Positions 31,986 through 39,292 of a DNA stretch of 64,000 bases are shown in pieces (the stretch's first letter is position 1; each line of letters opens with the position of its first letter). Position numbers and translations under genes: made by a program. The stretch spans positions 186,001 to 250,000 of the forward strand of contig NZ_PRKW01000003.1 of assembly GCF_002927275.1 (NCBI RefSeq), given 5' to 3'. Origin of the DNA: Arthrobacter pityocampae. GTDB lineage: Bacteria; Actinomycetota; Actinomycetes; Actinomycetales; Micrococcaceae. Under the pieces are notes generated by a model. The model saw only the letters and a program-made list of their open reading frames with translations, was not told the origin of the DNA and searched no databases.

Positions 31986-32404
31986 GCATCACCCCGCGCA
32001 ATACGCTCCCGCCACCATACCGGCACCGCCTCCTCAGCCCGCGGAAACAGTTCGAGTTCCAGAGCATAATCATGCGCACTGACTTCGAAGCCAAAATCTG
32101 GCTTCTCATCGTAGTTGTACTCGACCGATAGGCCGCCCGAGGAGGACATCGTCATCGTGAATCCAATCCATGTGCCTGCATCGGGCACGTATAACGCCCT
32201 TTTCAACTCGTCAATCTTGTCGAGCAACCTTGTCAACGGCGCATGCGCCCTCTCTTCGCCGGTAGCGCGTTGAACGAAAATCAGATCGGACATGAAGTTG
32301 CCTACGCCCGCGTTCACATAGCGAAATGATTCCCACCCGGGTGCAACCGCTCCGTCGATCTCACGAGCTATATCCTTCTCCAACTCGGACTGTTTGGTCA
32401 TCAT
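31982..32404 (-). CDS. YezG-type (DUF600) immunity protein, copy 1
   Basis: This is a 140-aa protein with the YezG layout: an N-terminal helix (LEKDIAREIDGAVAPGWESF), then GTWIGFTMTMSSSGGLSVEYNYDEKPDF and a C-terminal YALELELFPRAEEAVPVWWRERI. In Bacillus, YezG protects against the LXG toxin YeeF, whose tip is a DNA/RNA non-specific nuclease. Here the same kind of nuclease tip lies upstream, as a stub in this copy. The ATG at 32404 overlaps the stop of that stub by 4 bp, so the toxin-immunity junction has survived the loss of the toxin. Confidence 0.75.
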   Translation of the reverse strand: MMTKQSELEKDIAREIDGAVAPGWESFRYVNAGVGNFMSDLIFVQRATGEERAHAPLTRLLDKIDELKRALYVPDAGTWIGFTMTMSSSGGLSVEYNYDEKPDFGFEVSAHDYALELELFPRAEEAVPVWWRERIARGDA

Positions 32405-32622
32405 GTTCGCAGCCTTCCATCGGTTCCTTTAATGCCTCCCACCGCTGTGCCGTGCAGGTGACCACCGTCATAACGCAGGGGCCCCTCGACGTCGGTGCGA
32501 TTGACTCCCGGGTACATCTCCTCCATACCCGAGCGACCCGCAGAGCGCTGGACGCTCTCCGACCGGAAGCTATCGCCCGGTCGGTAGTCCTCGATGTGGG
32601 TGTGGACCGTCCGGCCGGGCTG
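32401..32622 (-). pseudogene. Truncated nuclease toxin tip (copy 1)
   Basis: The frame reads a junction segment (HIEDYRPGDSFRSESVQRSA, then EEMYPGVNRT), continues YDGGHLHGTAVGG and ends about 10 codons later in an unrelated tail. It has 73 codons with no good start. The longer copy at 38951-39388 keeps about 75 further residues after GGHLHG. The stop here overlaps the YezG start as ATGA, so the change looks like an internal deletion with frame loss. Confidence 0.65.
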
Positions 32623-33580
32623 TCAGTCCTGCATGGGGCCCATTGCCCGGTAGGTCGCTCCCTAAGCCGAGACTGGGATCAGCTGGTCGTCCGTGTCGGA
32701 AGGTTCTGCGGGATGTTCTGCACGAACTCGACGTCGGTCACCGCAGTCTCCGGGACCACCGTCCAATACACGCCCGCGTCAGCCTTGTTCAGCCCCAGAC
32801 CCTCGGCGACCCCGGAATCATGTCCGGTATAGGACAGGCGGAACACGCGCTGCCCGTCCTGCTCCGCCACCGCCGTGATCCGGAACGGCTGACCCTCGAA
32901 CCGGCACCGCGCAAGCAACTCGAACACCTCGTCCACCTCGCCGATCGGGACGATCCGCCCCCAACACCCCCGACCGGTCTGCCGGAACCCGGTCACCCCG
33001 GCCGGCGGGGCCGTCGACGCCGCCAGCATCACCTCAGCCCCGCCAACCAGCACATCCGCGCTGAACCGGACGCCGTTCCAAACCGCGACCCACCCCATCA
33101 CCACCTCGGGCACCCGGGCCGCGGGCTGGGCGAACCCGCTGGTCGGCAGGACCGTCCACCCCCGCGCCACATCCCGGTACACCGCTACCAGTTCCTCCCG
33201 GGCATCCGCATGCACCCGCCACAGCTCAGACTCCACCGGGATACGGCACTCATCGAGGAAGTACAGGGGCGCGAACCCGCCCTCCCACGCCGTGAACCCA
33301 TGACCCTTGAACGGCGGATGATCCACGAACTCGGGAGCGACCGGCGTCGTCACATACACCGGCAAAGGATCCGCGAACCGCAGGACATCCACGAACTCCG
33401 CCGCAGGATCGAACGGCGACCCCGGGAACCCCAGCCCGTGCGCCTCGAACAACTGGGCCGCGGACAGCTTCGCCACCTCCCCGGCGCCCACCACATAGCC
33501 CGCGACCGTGTCCTGATTGCCCTCCACCAGGAACCGCGTATGCGCCGGACTCAAAGCCTTCTGAAAAATCACGGGAACCC
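32495..33580. repeat. 1,086-bp duplicated block, copy 1
   Basis: This is identical to 39261-40346 except for A at 33516 versus G at 40282, which is synonymous in the 297-aa gene. Similarity continues with a base change and a 3-bp indel to about 33642. The left edge falls inside the toxin junction segment, just after EEMYPGVNRT. The two copies are in direct orientation, 6,766 bp apart. Confidence 0.95.
32679..33572 (-). CDS. Conserved protein of the duplicated block, unknown function (copy 1)
   Basis: This is a 297-aa protein identical in sequence to the product at 39445-40338. I do not recognise it. It has no signal peptide or membrane helix, and is mixed alpha/beta in look, with segments VAGYVVGAGEVAKLSAAQLF, WTVLPTSGFAQPAARVPEV and LSYTGHDSGVAEGLGLNKAD. 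It sits between an immA-type gene and a toxin tip in both copies, so an immunity, chaperone or adaptor role in the toxin system is plausible but unproven. Confidence 0.65.
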   Translation of the reverse strand: MIFQKALSPAHTRFLVEGNQDTVAGYVVGAGEVAKLSAAQLFEAHGLGFPGSPFDPAAEFVDVLRFADPLPVYVTTPVAPEFVDHPPFKGHGFTAWEGGFAPLYFLDECRIPVESELWRVHADAREELVAVYRDVARGWTVLPTSGFAQPAARVPEVVMGWVAVWNGVRFSADVLVGGAEVMLAASTAPPAGVTGFRQTGRGCWGRIVPIGEVDEVFELLARCRFEGQPFRITAVAEQDGQRVFRLSYTGHDSGVAEGLGLNKADAGVYWTVVPETAVTDVEFVQNIPQNLPTRTTS

Positions 33581-33732
33581 TCTCAACACGACACGAACCA
33601 GCACCCGAAAACCTCTACCCCGCTACGCTGAACCCTACGTCCCGGCCTCACCGACCCGACACCCGCAACACCGAGCCTACGTCAGGCTCGTAACGATCAC
33701 ACTCCTGAAAGGGGGTAGTCCCTCATCGTCTC

Positions 33733-33776
33733 GCTGACGTCAGTGAGATCACTGGCTGACGTCAGTGAGATCACTG
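33733..33776. repeat. 22-bp perfect tandem duplication truncating an immunity gene
   Basis: GCTGACGTCAGTGAGATCACTG occurs twice with no spacer (33733-33754, 33755-33776). Since 22 is not a multiple of three it shifts the frame of the minus-strand gene and brings in the stop at 33749. Without it the protein would continue ETMRDYPLSGV, like its paralogues. Confidence 0.9.
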
Positions 33777-34177
33777 ACCGGCACTCTGCCCGACACACTG
33801 CTCCGATCGAACATCTCCCAGGAGTGCTTCCCGGCGACCAACGCCAGGGCAATTTCTCGAGGAACATCGGCCGCGAGGAAAACATATCCTTGGGCGTCGA
33901 AGCCCATGACGTCAAATCTCCGACCCTCCCAGGTGGCCTCGGTGTCCAGACGGACGAATCGTGTCACGTCCTTTGCGGAGACAACTTTTGCGTATCCAGG
34001 TGGCCTCTCCGCCAACTCGGAGTCATGATGCTGAAGCCTCCATCCTCCGCCCGGCGGGTGGTCCCCGAACCATCTGACGTAGAACTCTGAATCGAGTTCT
34101 ACCGCTGGGTACAAGCGCCCCTCGAACTCTACCCAGTGGCCGGTTGCCCGAATTTCGCTGCTGTCGACCGGAATCAT
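33749..34177 (-). CDS. Putative immunity protein of the immA family, C-terminally truncated
   Basis: This is a 142-aa paralogue of the protein overlapping the 969-aa toxin gene (40466-40954). Shared marks are RATGHWVEFEGRLYPAV, WEGRRFDVMGFDAQGYVFL and ALALVAGKHSWEMFDRSSV. It ends early (VSDLTDVSQ) because of the 22-bp duplication at 33733-33776. The ATG at 34177 is chosen, with GAGAGGA upstream; an in-frame methionine at 34231 is possible and the extension is itself similar to sequence upstream of the next paralogue. The last residues lost are variable, so it may still work. Confidence 0.6.
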   Translation of the reverse strand: MIPVDSSEIRATGHWVEFEGRLYPAVELDSEFYVRWFGDHPPGGGWRLQHHDSELAERPPGYAKVVSAKDVTRFVRLDTEATWEGRRFDVMGFDAQGYVFLAADVPREIALALVAGKHSWEMFDRSSVSGRVPVSDLTDVSQ

Positions 34178-34238
34178 ATGTCTAGGTCCTCTCGATTGCT
34201 CTCTGATCCCGACTCCGGCCCCGCCTCCCACGCAGCGA

Positions 34239-34673
34239 TCACGCCCGCGGAAGAGGAAGCTCCCTCACAGTCTCGACGACGTCAGTCAATTCGCTGACCG
34301 GGACCCTGCCCCATACGCAGTCCTGATCGAACCTCTCCCAGGAGTATTGGTCCGCTACCAAGGCCAGACCAACCTCGCGAGGGACACTTGCTTCGAGGAA
34401 GACATATCCGTGGGCGTCGAAACCCATCACACCGAATCTCGGATCTCCCCAAGTGGCACGGACATCTAGACGGACATAACGGTCGACGTCCGTTGCAGAG
34501 ACATCTCTTACGAATTCATGCAACCTCCCTGCCGGCCCCGAGGAACGCTGTCGACGCCGCCACTGCTCGCTTGGCGGGTCGGCCCCGAACCACCTCATCT
34601 CGAACGTCGGATCAGACCGTACCGTCGGATACAAGCGACCCTCGAGCTCCACCCAATGACCCGCTGCCCGCAT
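34239..34673 (-). CDS. Putative immunity protein of the immA family
   Basis: This is a 144-aa paralogue with RAAGHWVELEGRLYPTV, WGDPRFGVMGFDAHGYVFL and the full family ending VPVSELTDVVETVRELPLPRA. The start is insecure: the frame stays open upstream to a stop at 34758 and that stretch resembles the extension of the neighbouring paralogue, but it has no ATG or GTG. Either the ATG at 34673 is used or the 5' end has been lost by recombination. Confidence 0.55.
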   Translation of the reverse strand: MRAAGHWVELEGRLYPTVRSDPTFEMRWFGADPPSEQWRRRQRSSGPAGRLHEFVRDVSATDVDRYVRLDVRATWGDPRFGVMGFDAHGYVFLEASVPREVGLALVADQYSWERFDQDCVWGRVPVSELTDVVETVRELPLPRA

Positions 34674-34813
34674 TCCGCTGTCGTCGACTGGGATTACATA
34701 CTCGGAGCCCCTCGACTGTTCACCCTTCAGTCCGTCCTCCTGAACCTCCAGGCATCTTCAGGCTGTAGATACCTCACGATTGATCGCTCACAATCGAGCC
34801 CTGTCCCCCAGGT

Positions 34814-35314
34814 CTAGCTGCCTATCGCAGTGATTTCTTCGTTGACATCTGACAGTTCAGCCCAACCGACGATACCGCTGACCTGCCATCGTCCAATGAT
34901 GTCGAGTCTGTCGTTCTCCCGCCCGATTTCCTGAGCAAGCTCACGGGACACTTTGCCCCAGATGAACACATCACCTGCATGATCGAATCCCATAACGCTG
35001 ATTACGTTTCCACGCCACGTCGCAGTAGTAGAGATCCTGACGTAGAGGTCGACCTCCGAGGCTGCCACGGAGCGATGAAAGGCCATAGCTTTAAAACTCC
35101 CTACCTCCTGGGAACGAACCGGTTCCCACCCGGTCGACGGCGGATGCTGGTCGGCTGACCATATCGTGAACCCGGGGACTGACCTCGTTGCCGGATAAAG
35201 AGTGCCGTTCCATTCCGCCCAGTGATCAGTGGCGTGAAGGCCGGTAGGATGCTCGAAGAACCGGGGGTGGAAACTGCACACGATTCTCCGTCCGATATTT
35301 CTGACGTTCTGCAC
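34814..35314 (-). CDS. Divergent putative immunity protein of the immA family
   Basis: This is a 166-aa protein that keeps the family plan (HATDHWAEWNGTLYPATR, WRGNVISVMGFDHAGDVFI, AELSDVNEEI) but is the most divergent of the set. It starts at a GTG at 35314, directly after a small remnant resembling the end of the 969-aa toxin (stop at 35319), as expected of a toxin tip followed by its own immunity gene. Confidence 0.55.
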   Translation of the reverse strand: MQNVRNIGRRIVCSFHPRFFEHPTGLHATDHWAEWNGTLYPATRSVPGFTIWSADQHPPSTGWEPVRSQEVGSFKAMAFHRSVAASEVDLYVRISTTATWRGNVISVMGFDHAGDVFIWGKVSRELAQEIGRENDRLDIIGRWQVSGIVGWAELSDVNEEITAIGS

Positions 35315-35318
35315 GTAT

Positions 35319-35390
35319 TCATCCCGTGGACCTCAGAAGAACAGCGGCGTGACCTGTGGACAAATCCCACACCTCAGCGCATTTTGTCAT
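35319..35390 (-). pseudogene. Remnant of a toxin C-terminus
   Basis: The minus-strand frame reads MTKCAEVWDLSTGHAAVLL and stops at 35319. It parallels MRKGAEMWELTGDRVPVLV near the end of the 969-aa toxin and sits immediately upstream of an immA-type gene, like the real toxin end. Only about 20 codons are left, so the assignment rests on both sequence and position. Confidence 0.45.
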
Positions 35391-35477
35391 TGTCATCGCT
35401 TCAGTAGCCTCGTATCCGGGGACGATCAGCCGCAACCTCATTCTGTCCCATTACTGTGATTTCCAACGCCGCCTACT

Positions 35478-35795
35478 CTAGCCGCGCTCCACGCTCTCCT
35501 CCGCGTGCGGATACCGCGCCCGACCCGCCGGGTGAGATGAGAACCTGACAACCGGGATGCACACCGCTACCCCTCGTGAGAGCGCGATGCAATCATGTTT
35601 GATTTTCTCAACGGCGGGATCGTCGAGCAGGTGCCAGATCTGGAGGGACCCGTTCGTCTCCGGCGTGCCCGCAGGGTCGATCAGGACGCCCGCGAGTCGC
35701 TGCCTGGACACGAGCTGCATCACCCACTCGGGGGTGAAGGCCCGAACCGCCGCGGCAGGGTCGAACGCCGCGACCTCGGCAGCCGAGGTCAACAC
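35478..35795 (-). pseudogene. Fragment of an SseB-like immunity gene
   Basis: The frame contains TSAAEVAAFDPAAAVRAFTPEWV and GSLQIWHLLDDP, nearly matching the second SseB-like domain of the 571-aa fusion protein (36198-37913). Similarity also holds at DNA level over about 170 bp (35615-35790 versus 36756-36930). The N-terminal domains are missing and the last about 40 residues are unrelated, so it is a recombination fragment. Confidence 0.6.
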
Positions 35796-35983
35796 AACAT
35801 CATCGAAAGTGGAAGCTTCCTCACCGTCTCGACGACGTCAGTGAGTTCGCTGACAGGGACCCTGCCCGGCACACTGCTCCGACCGAACATCTCCCAGGAG
35901 TTCTCGCCAGTGACCAACTCCAGAGCAGTTTCTCGAGGAACATCGGCTGCGAGGGAAACATATCTTTGTGCGGCGAAGCCCAT
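35789..35983 (-). pseudogene. C-terminal fragment of an immA-type immunity gene
   Basis: The frame reads MGFAAQRYVSLAADVPRETA to VPVSELTDVVETVRKLPLS, which equals the last about 60 residues of the immA family. The N-terminal part is absent from this frame and the sequence upstream has lost the frame. It lies between a toxin-end remnant (36021-36107) and the SseB fragment, so it is probably what remains of a toxin-immunity pair. Confidence 0.6.
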
Positions 35984-36020
35984 GACGCTGGATCTCCGAC
36001 CTTTCTCGTTTGTTCGCTCA

Positions 36021-36107
36021 TCACAAACTCGTTACCGCATCGATACGACGCCACTGATTCCCGGCCAGGACAGGTCGATGATCGCCCGACAATTCCCACA
36101 TCTCAAC
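36021..36107 (-). pseudogene. Remnant of the 969-aa toxin's C-terminus
   Basis: The minus-strand frame reads EMWELSGDHRPVLAG and then NQWRRIDAVTSL before a stop at 36021. The last residues of the 969-aa toxin read EMWELTGDRVPVLVG and then NWRRIDINAPTASS. The order toxin end followed by immA fragment repeats the live pair at 40466-43860. Confidence 0.6.
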
Positions 36108-36197
36108 GGGAGGGGCAACATGGGCCGACGGCGACAAGAGAGCACCAGGATCGACGCGCGTACGGGACCGTGACATCCGACGACTTCGCGCCCGAAA

Positions 36198-37913
36198 TCA
36201 GTCGTCGCTCCGCACAATCCGCTGACGCCACCACTCCGGAATCGAAGCCGCAGCGCGCGGGAACAGCTCCAACTCGAGCTCATAGTCGCGAGGGCTCGGG
36301 TCGCTGTCGAAATCCGGTTCGTCGTCGAAGGTGTAGTCGACGGTCAATGCCCCGGAGGTGGTCAAGGTCATGGTGAAGCCGAGCCAAGTTCCGACCTCAG
36401 GACGATAGGCGACCTTTTTCAGAGCTACCAAACTATCCGGAAGGTCCGTGGGCGGAAACTGGGACTCTTCGACACCGTTCCTCACGACGTAGAGCATGTC
36501 GGAGTACACGTTTCCCACTCCGATCACCTCGAACCGAATCGAGTCCCATCCCGGCGCCACAGCAGCATCGATCTGCCGCGCGAGGGACACCTCGAGCTGG
36601 CGTTGATCGACCATCGGCTCTGACTGGTTGCCCTGAGCGCCGGACGCTGGGCCTCGGGGGTCATCAGCAGCCCGGAGCCCCCCAGGCTCCGTGGACCCAT
36701 CACGGGAAGATGCCTCACCCGCTGACGTTCGTGGCGGGCCGTCAAGCGAAGGGTTGTCGAGCAGGTGCCAGATCTGGAAGGACCCGATCGTCGCCGACGG
36801 GCCCGCCGGGTTGATCAGCATGCCGGCGAGTCGCTGCCCGAACACGAGCTGCACCACCCACTCGGGTGTGAAGGCCCGCACCGCCGCGGCAGGGTCGAAC
36901 GCCGCGACCTCGGCAGCCGAGGTGAACACGGCGAGGTGGACTTCCGTGGACCCGTCCTTCTCGACCGGCACGGTCAGAGGCTGCTTCCTGCCGTTCCGCT
37001 CGATCTCCCCGAGGAACACCCTCGTATCACCCAGCATCGCCGTGAACAATTCCTGCTGCGATCCCTGACGCAGCACCACCTCGCGCAGCGCCGCATTCGG
37101 CGGGCCCTGCAGAGCGAACTCGAGGTCCGGACGGGCCAGAGCACACGTAGGACCTGCCGGGTTCACATACACCCAGCCCACAGCCGCGTCCCGCAGCACC
37201 GTCTGGAGGGCTAGGACACCCGGCAGCGCGAGTGACTGCGGCGCACCTGATCCGGCCGCCTGGCCCCCGAGGAACCGCGCGAGTTCGCCCTGGTCCGTGA
37301 AGACACCGATCGCCGGAACATCATTCGCCCCCACGAAACCACGCAGGACAGGCGAGGCGGGATCGGAGCCGGTCACATCCACCAGCAACTCCCCGGCCAG
37401 GCAGGCGCGCAGCACATCGATCATCGACCGCTGACCTGGATCCTGCGCGAACCGTACGACGGCGTCGGCCACCCGATCGTTGCGCACCTCGCCCTTCGGC
37501 GTCGATGGCCTCCAGACCAATCCGTCCCTCGCCTGCTCCACGACATCGACCACGGGCCCCGGCGTGGACGTGAACACCACGTACGCCACACCGTCACCGG
37601 AAACGAGTTCGCCCAATGCGCGATCGGCGGCGTACACCACCTCCGCAACGGAACCCCGCCCGTCCGGGGCCGCAGCCTGACGCACCACCGCCTCCACTCG
37701 GCCCGCACCACCGATGGTGACGGCCCACAGGCCCTCACCATCCACGAACTGCAGCGGCAACCCGCACTGCTTCAGGAAGGCAGCCACGGGCGTGTTCTCG
37801 TCGGTATCGAACCATCGACGCACTACCCCGGAACCAGCAGGCCGGACGAACCTCGACCTTCCAACACTCACCCGCACAACAACACCACTTTCATAAAAAG
37901 CGAAGACCCGCAC
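36198..37913 (-). CDS. Fused immunity protein: SseB-like domains plus YezG domain
   Basis: This is a 571-aa protein. Residues 1-170 are unrecognised. About 180-290 and 290-400 look like two SseB-like units (VFTDQGELARFLGG, GWVYVNPAGP; VFTSAAEVAAFDPAAAVRAF, GMLINPAGP). A Ser/Gly/Asp-rich linker (about 400-433) leads to a complete YezG domain from Met434 (LEVSLARQIDAAVAPGWDSI, GTWLGFTMTLTTSGALTVDY, SIPEWWRQRI). That part is 138 residues, the length of the stand-alone YezG proteins here. Such tandem immunity proteins would protect against several toxins. An internal start at Met434 has no good Shine-Dalgarno. Confidence 0.72.
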   Translation of the reverse strand: MRVFAFYESGVVVRVSVGRSRFVRPAGSGVVRRWFDTDENTPVAAFLKQCGLPLQFVDGEGLWAVTIGGAGRVEAVVRQAAAPDGRGSVAEVVYAADRALGELVSGDGVAYVVFTSTPGPVVDVVEQARDGLVWRPSTPKGEVRNDRVADAVVRFAQDPGQRSMIDVLRACLAGELLVDVTGSDPASPVLRGFVGANDVPAIGVFTDQGELARFLGGQAAGSGAPQSLALPGVLALQTVLRDAAVGWVYVNPAGPTCALARPDLEFALQGPPNAALREVVLRQGSQQELFTAMLGDTRVFLGEIERNGRKQPLTVPVEKDGSTEVHLAVFTSAAEVAAFDPAAAVRAFTPEWVVQLVFGQRLAGMLINPAGPSATIGSFQIWHLLDNPSLDGPPRTSAGEASSRDGSTEPGGLRAADDPRGPASGAQGNQSEPMVDQRQLEVSLARQIDAAVAPGWDSIRFEVIGVGNVYSDMLYVVRNGVEESQFPPTDLPDSLVALKKVAYRPEVGTWLGFTMTLTTSGALTVDYTFDDEPDFDSDPSPRDYELELELFPRAAASIPEWWRQRIVRSDD

Positions 37914-37937
37914 CTCGGGCTGGGAACCACAAGCAGG

Positions 37938-38498
37938 TCAGGGCCTGGCATTCTCGACGCCGGTCGGCTGCACCTGCCGGACGTCCCCGAACAAAGGCTC
38001 ACCGCTCAACGTGTGGATCGAATCCAGGATGTCCTGGAAGCCCGCATTCAGATAGAACGTCGCTTCCGTCGCCCGCCCGGCCAGCTTGAACCCCACCCTC
38101 CGGCCCGACGGTCGGCCTTCCGCGTCCTCCATCGTCAGCGTCGCCCCGACTCCTTCATTCGGTGTGATGACGAACCCCGGTCGCGCGAGCGAGGGCGAAA
38201 ACGAAACCAGCAGACGCCCGTACAAGTACCGCTGACGCTGTTTCAGACCCGATCGGAACAGCACGTACCTCAAAGCATCGAGCGGATCCGTGCACACCAC
38301 GTCGGGCCTGCGACGGTCACCCTGATGAATATTGAAGAACACGGACACCGCGCCTGGCGCACCACTGATCACGATCCCGTCCGTTTTGGCGTCGTAGCAG
38401 AGCCATTCGCCGTTCCGCCACGCCGGATTGACGCCCCCGAACCACCGGGCCGCGACCGCCAACAACTCGGGATCGAACGACGCCTCGAGGGACGTCAC
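37938..38498 (-). CDS. Putative immunity protein, Imm61-like (island copy 2)
   Basis: This is a 186-aa paralogue of 31422-31985, roughly nine residues in ten identical by eye, with a one-residue gap after HQGDR. The start is a GTG at 38498 overlapping the YezG stop as in copy 1. The much lower identity here than in the adjacent 1.09-kb block shows the two parts of the cassette have different histories. Confidence 0.6.
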   Translation of the reverse strand: MTSLEASFDPELLAVAARWFGGVNPAWRNGEWLCYDAKTDGIVISGAPGAVSVFFNIHQGDRRRPDVVCTDPLDALRYVLFRSGLKQRQRYLYGRLLVSFSPSLARPGFVITPNEGVGATLTMEDAEGRPSGRRVGFKLAGRATEATFYLNAGFQDILDSIHTLSGEPLFGDVRQVQPTGVENARP

Positions 38499-38923
38499 GC
38501 GTCACCCCGCGCAATTCGCTCCCGCCACCACGCCGGCACCAACTCCTTGTCCCGAGGATATGATGCGAGCTCGAGAGAGAAGTCATTGGCCGTTACGCTC
38601 AGACCGAAACCAGTTTCCCGGTCGTAATTGTAGTCGAGCGTAAGGCCCCCGTCAGGAGTCAAGACCATTGTCAGCGAGATCCATGTGCCCTTGCCGAACT
38701 GGGCCACAGCGTCTTTCAGGTCGGCGAGTAGATTTTCTACCGAAGAAGGAGGATCCAGTCGCTCTTCCTCCCCTGACCGAACGGCGTAGCTGAGGCAGGT
38801 GGTGACATTACCCATCAGCGTCGCCTCGAAGCGCAATTTATCCCAGCCACCGGGAACTGCACCATCAACCTCTCGTGCTAAAGCTACTTCGAGTTCACGC
38901 TGTTCTATTTGCATAAAGTGCAC
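38495..38923 (-). CDS. YezG-type (DUF600) immunity protein, copy 2
   Basis: This is a 142-aa YezG-like protein (LEVALAREVDGAVPGGWDKL, GTWISLTMVLTPDGGLTLDY, ELVPAWWRERI). It begins 27 bp after the stop of the nuclease tip at 38951 and would be its partner, as YezG is for the YeeF nuclease in Bacillus. It is clearly more divergent from copy 1 than the Imm61-like pair are from each other, fitting selection tied to the tip. Confidence 0.75.
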   Translation of the reverse strand: MHFMQIEQRELEVALAREVDGAVPGGWDKLRFEATLMGNVTTCLSYAVRSGEEERLDPPSSVENLLADLKDAVAQFGKGTWISLTMVLTPDGGLTLDYNYDRETGFGLSVTANDFSLELASYPRDKELVPAWWRERIARGDA

Positions 38924-38950
38924 CTAATCCTCAAGACGACATGGCGTGGA

Positions 38951-39292
38951 TCATCCGACCACTTTGTTCGGGAAGTACTCCCGCGGCTGCCTCAGGCCAT
39001 CAACAAAGTACGTGACCTTGAAACCTTCTGGCGTCGACCCAGTACCGAATATACTCTCGATGTCGAGTGTCACCCTTCGAGCCGGGGGTCCCTCCGCCAA
39101 CCGTATAAGATTGCGCTCCAATTGGTGGAAGCTGGGCACGGACGTGGATCCTTGATTGAGTGAGCTGAGCATGGGCTGAAGATTGATTCGCTCGGGAACG
39201 CCACCGGCTGCCAGCCCGTGAAGATGTCCGCCGTCGTAGTGGTACAAACGGTCCAGTTCAGTGCGATTGACTCCCGGGTACATCTCCTCCAT
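38951..39292 (-). CDS. Orphan C-terminal nuclease toxin tip (DNA/RNA non-specific endonuclease type)
   Basis: This is a 113-aa frame from the ATG at 39292; the open frame extends without a start to 39388, giving the junction HIEDYRPGDSFRSESVQRSA. It carries YDGGHLHG, GVPERINLQPMLSSLNQG, LDIESIFG and FKVTYFVDG, the pattern of Endonuclea_NS_2 toxin domains (GGHL, INL-P, LN-G). No N-terminal secretion domain is attached, so on its own it would not be exported. A TGA at 39389-39391 and loss of frame separate it from anything upstream. It is probably a displaced tip awaiting recombination, or debris. Confidence 0.65.
   Translation of the reverse strand: MEEMYPGVNRTELDRLYHYDGGHLHGLAAGGVPERINLQPMLSSLNQGSTSVPSFHQLERNLIRLAEGPPARRVTLDIESIFGTGSTPEGFKVTYFVDGLRQPREYFPNKVVG

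Noticed and set aside
32643-33737. Plus-strand Pro/Arg/His-rich frame opposite the duplicated 297-aa gene (also 39409-40506)
   Set aside because: It repeats because the DNA repeats. The minus-strand product has normal protein composition and a plausible start, so that frame was kept.
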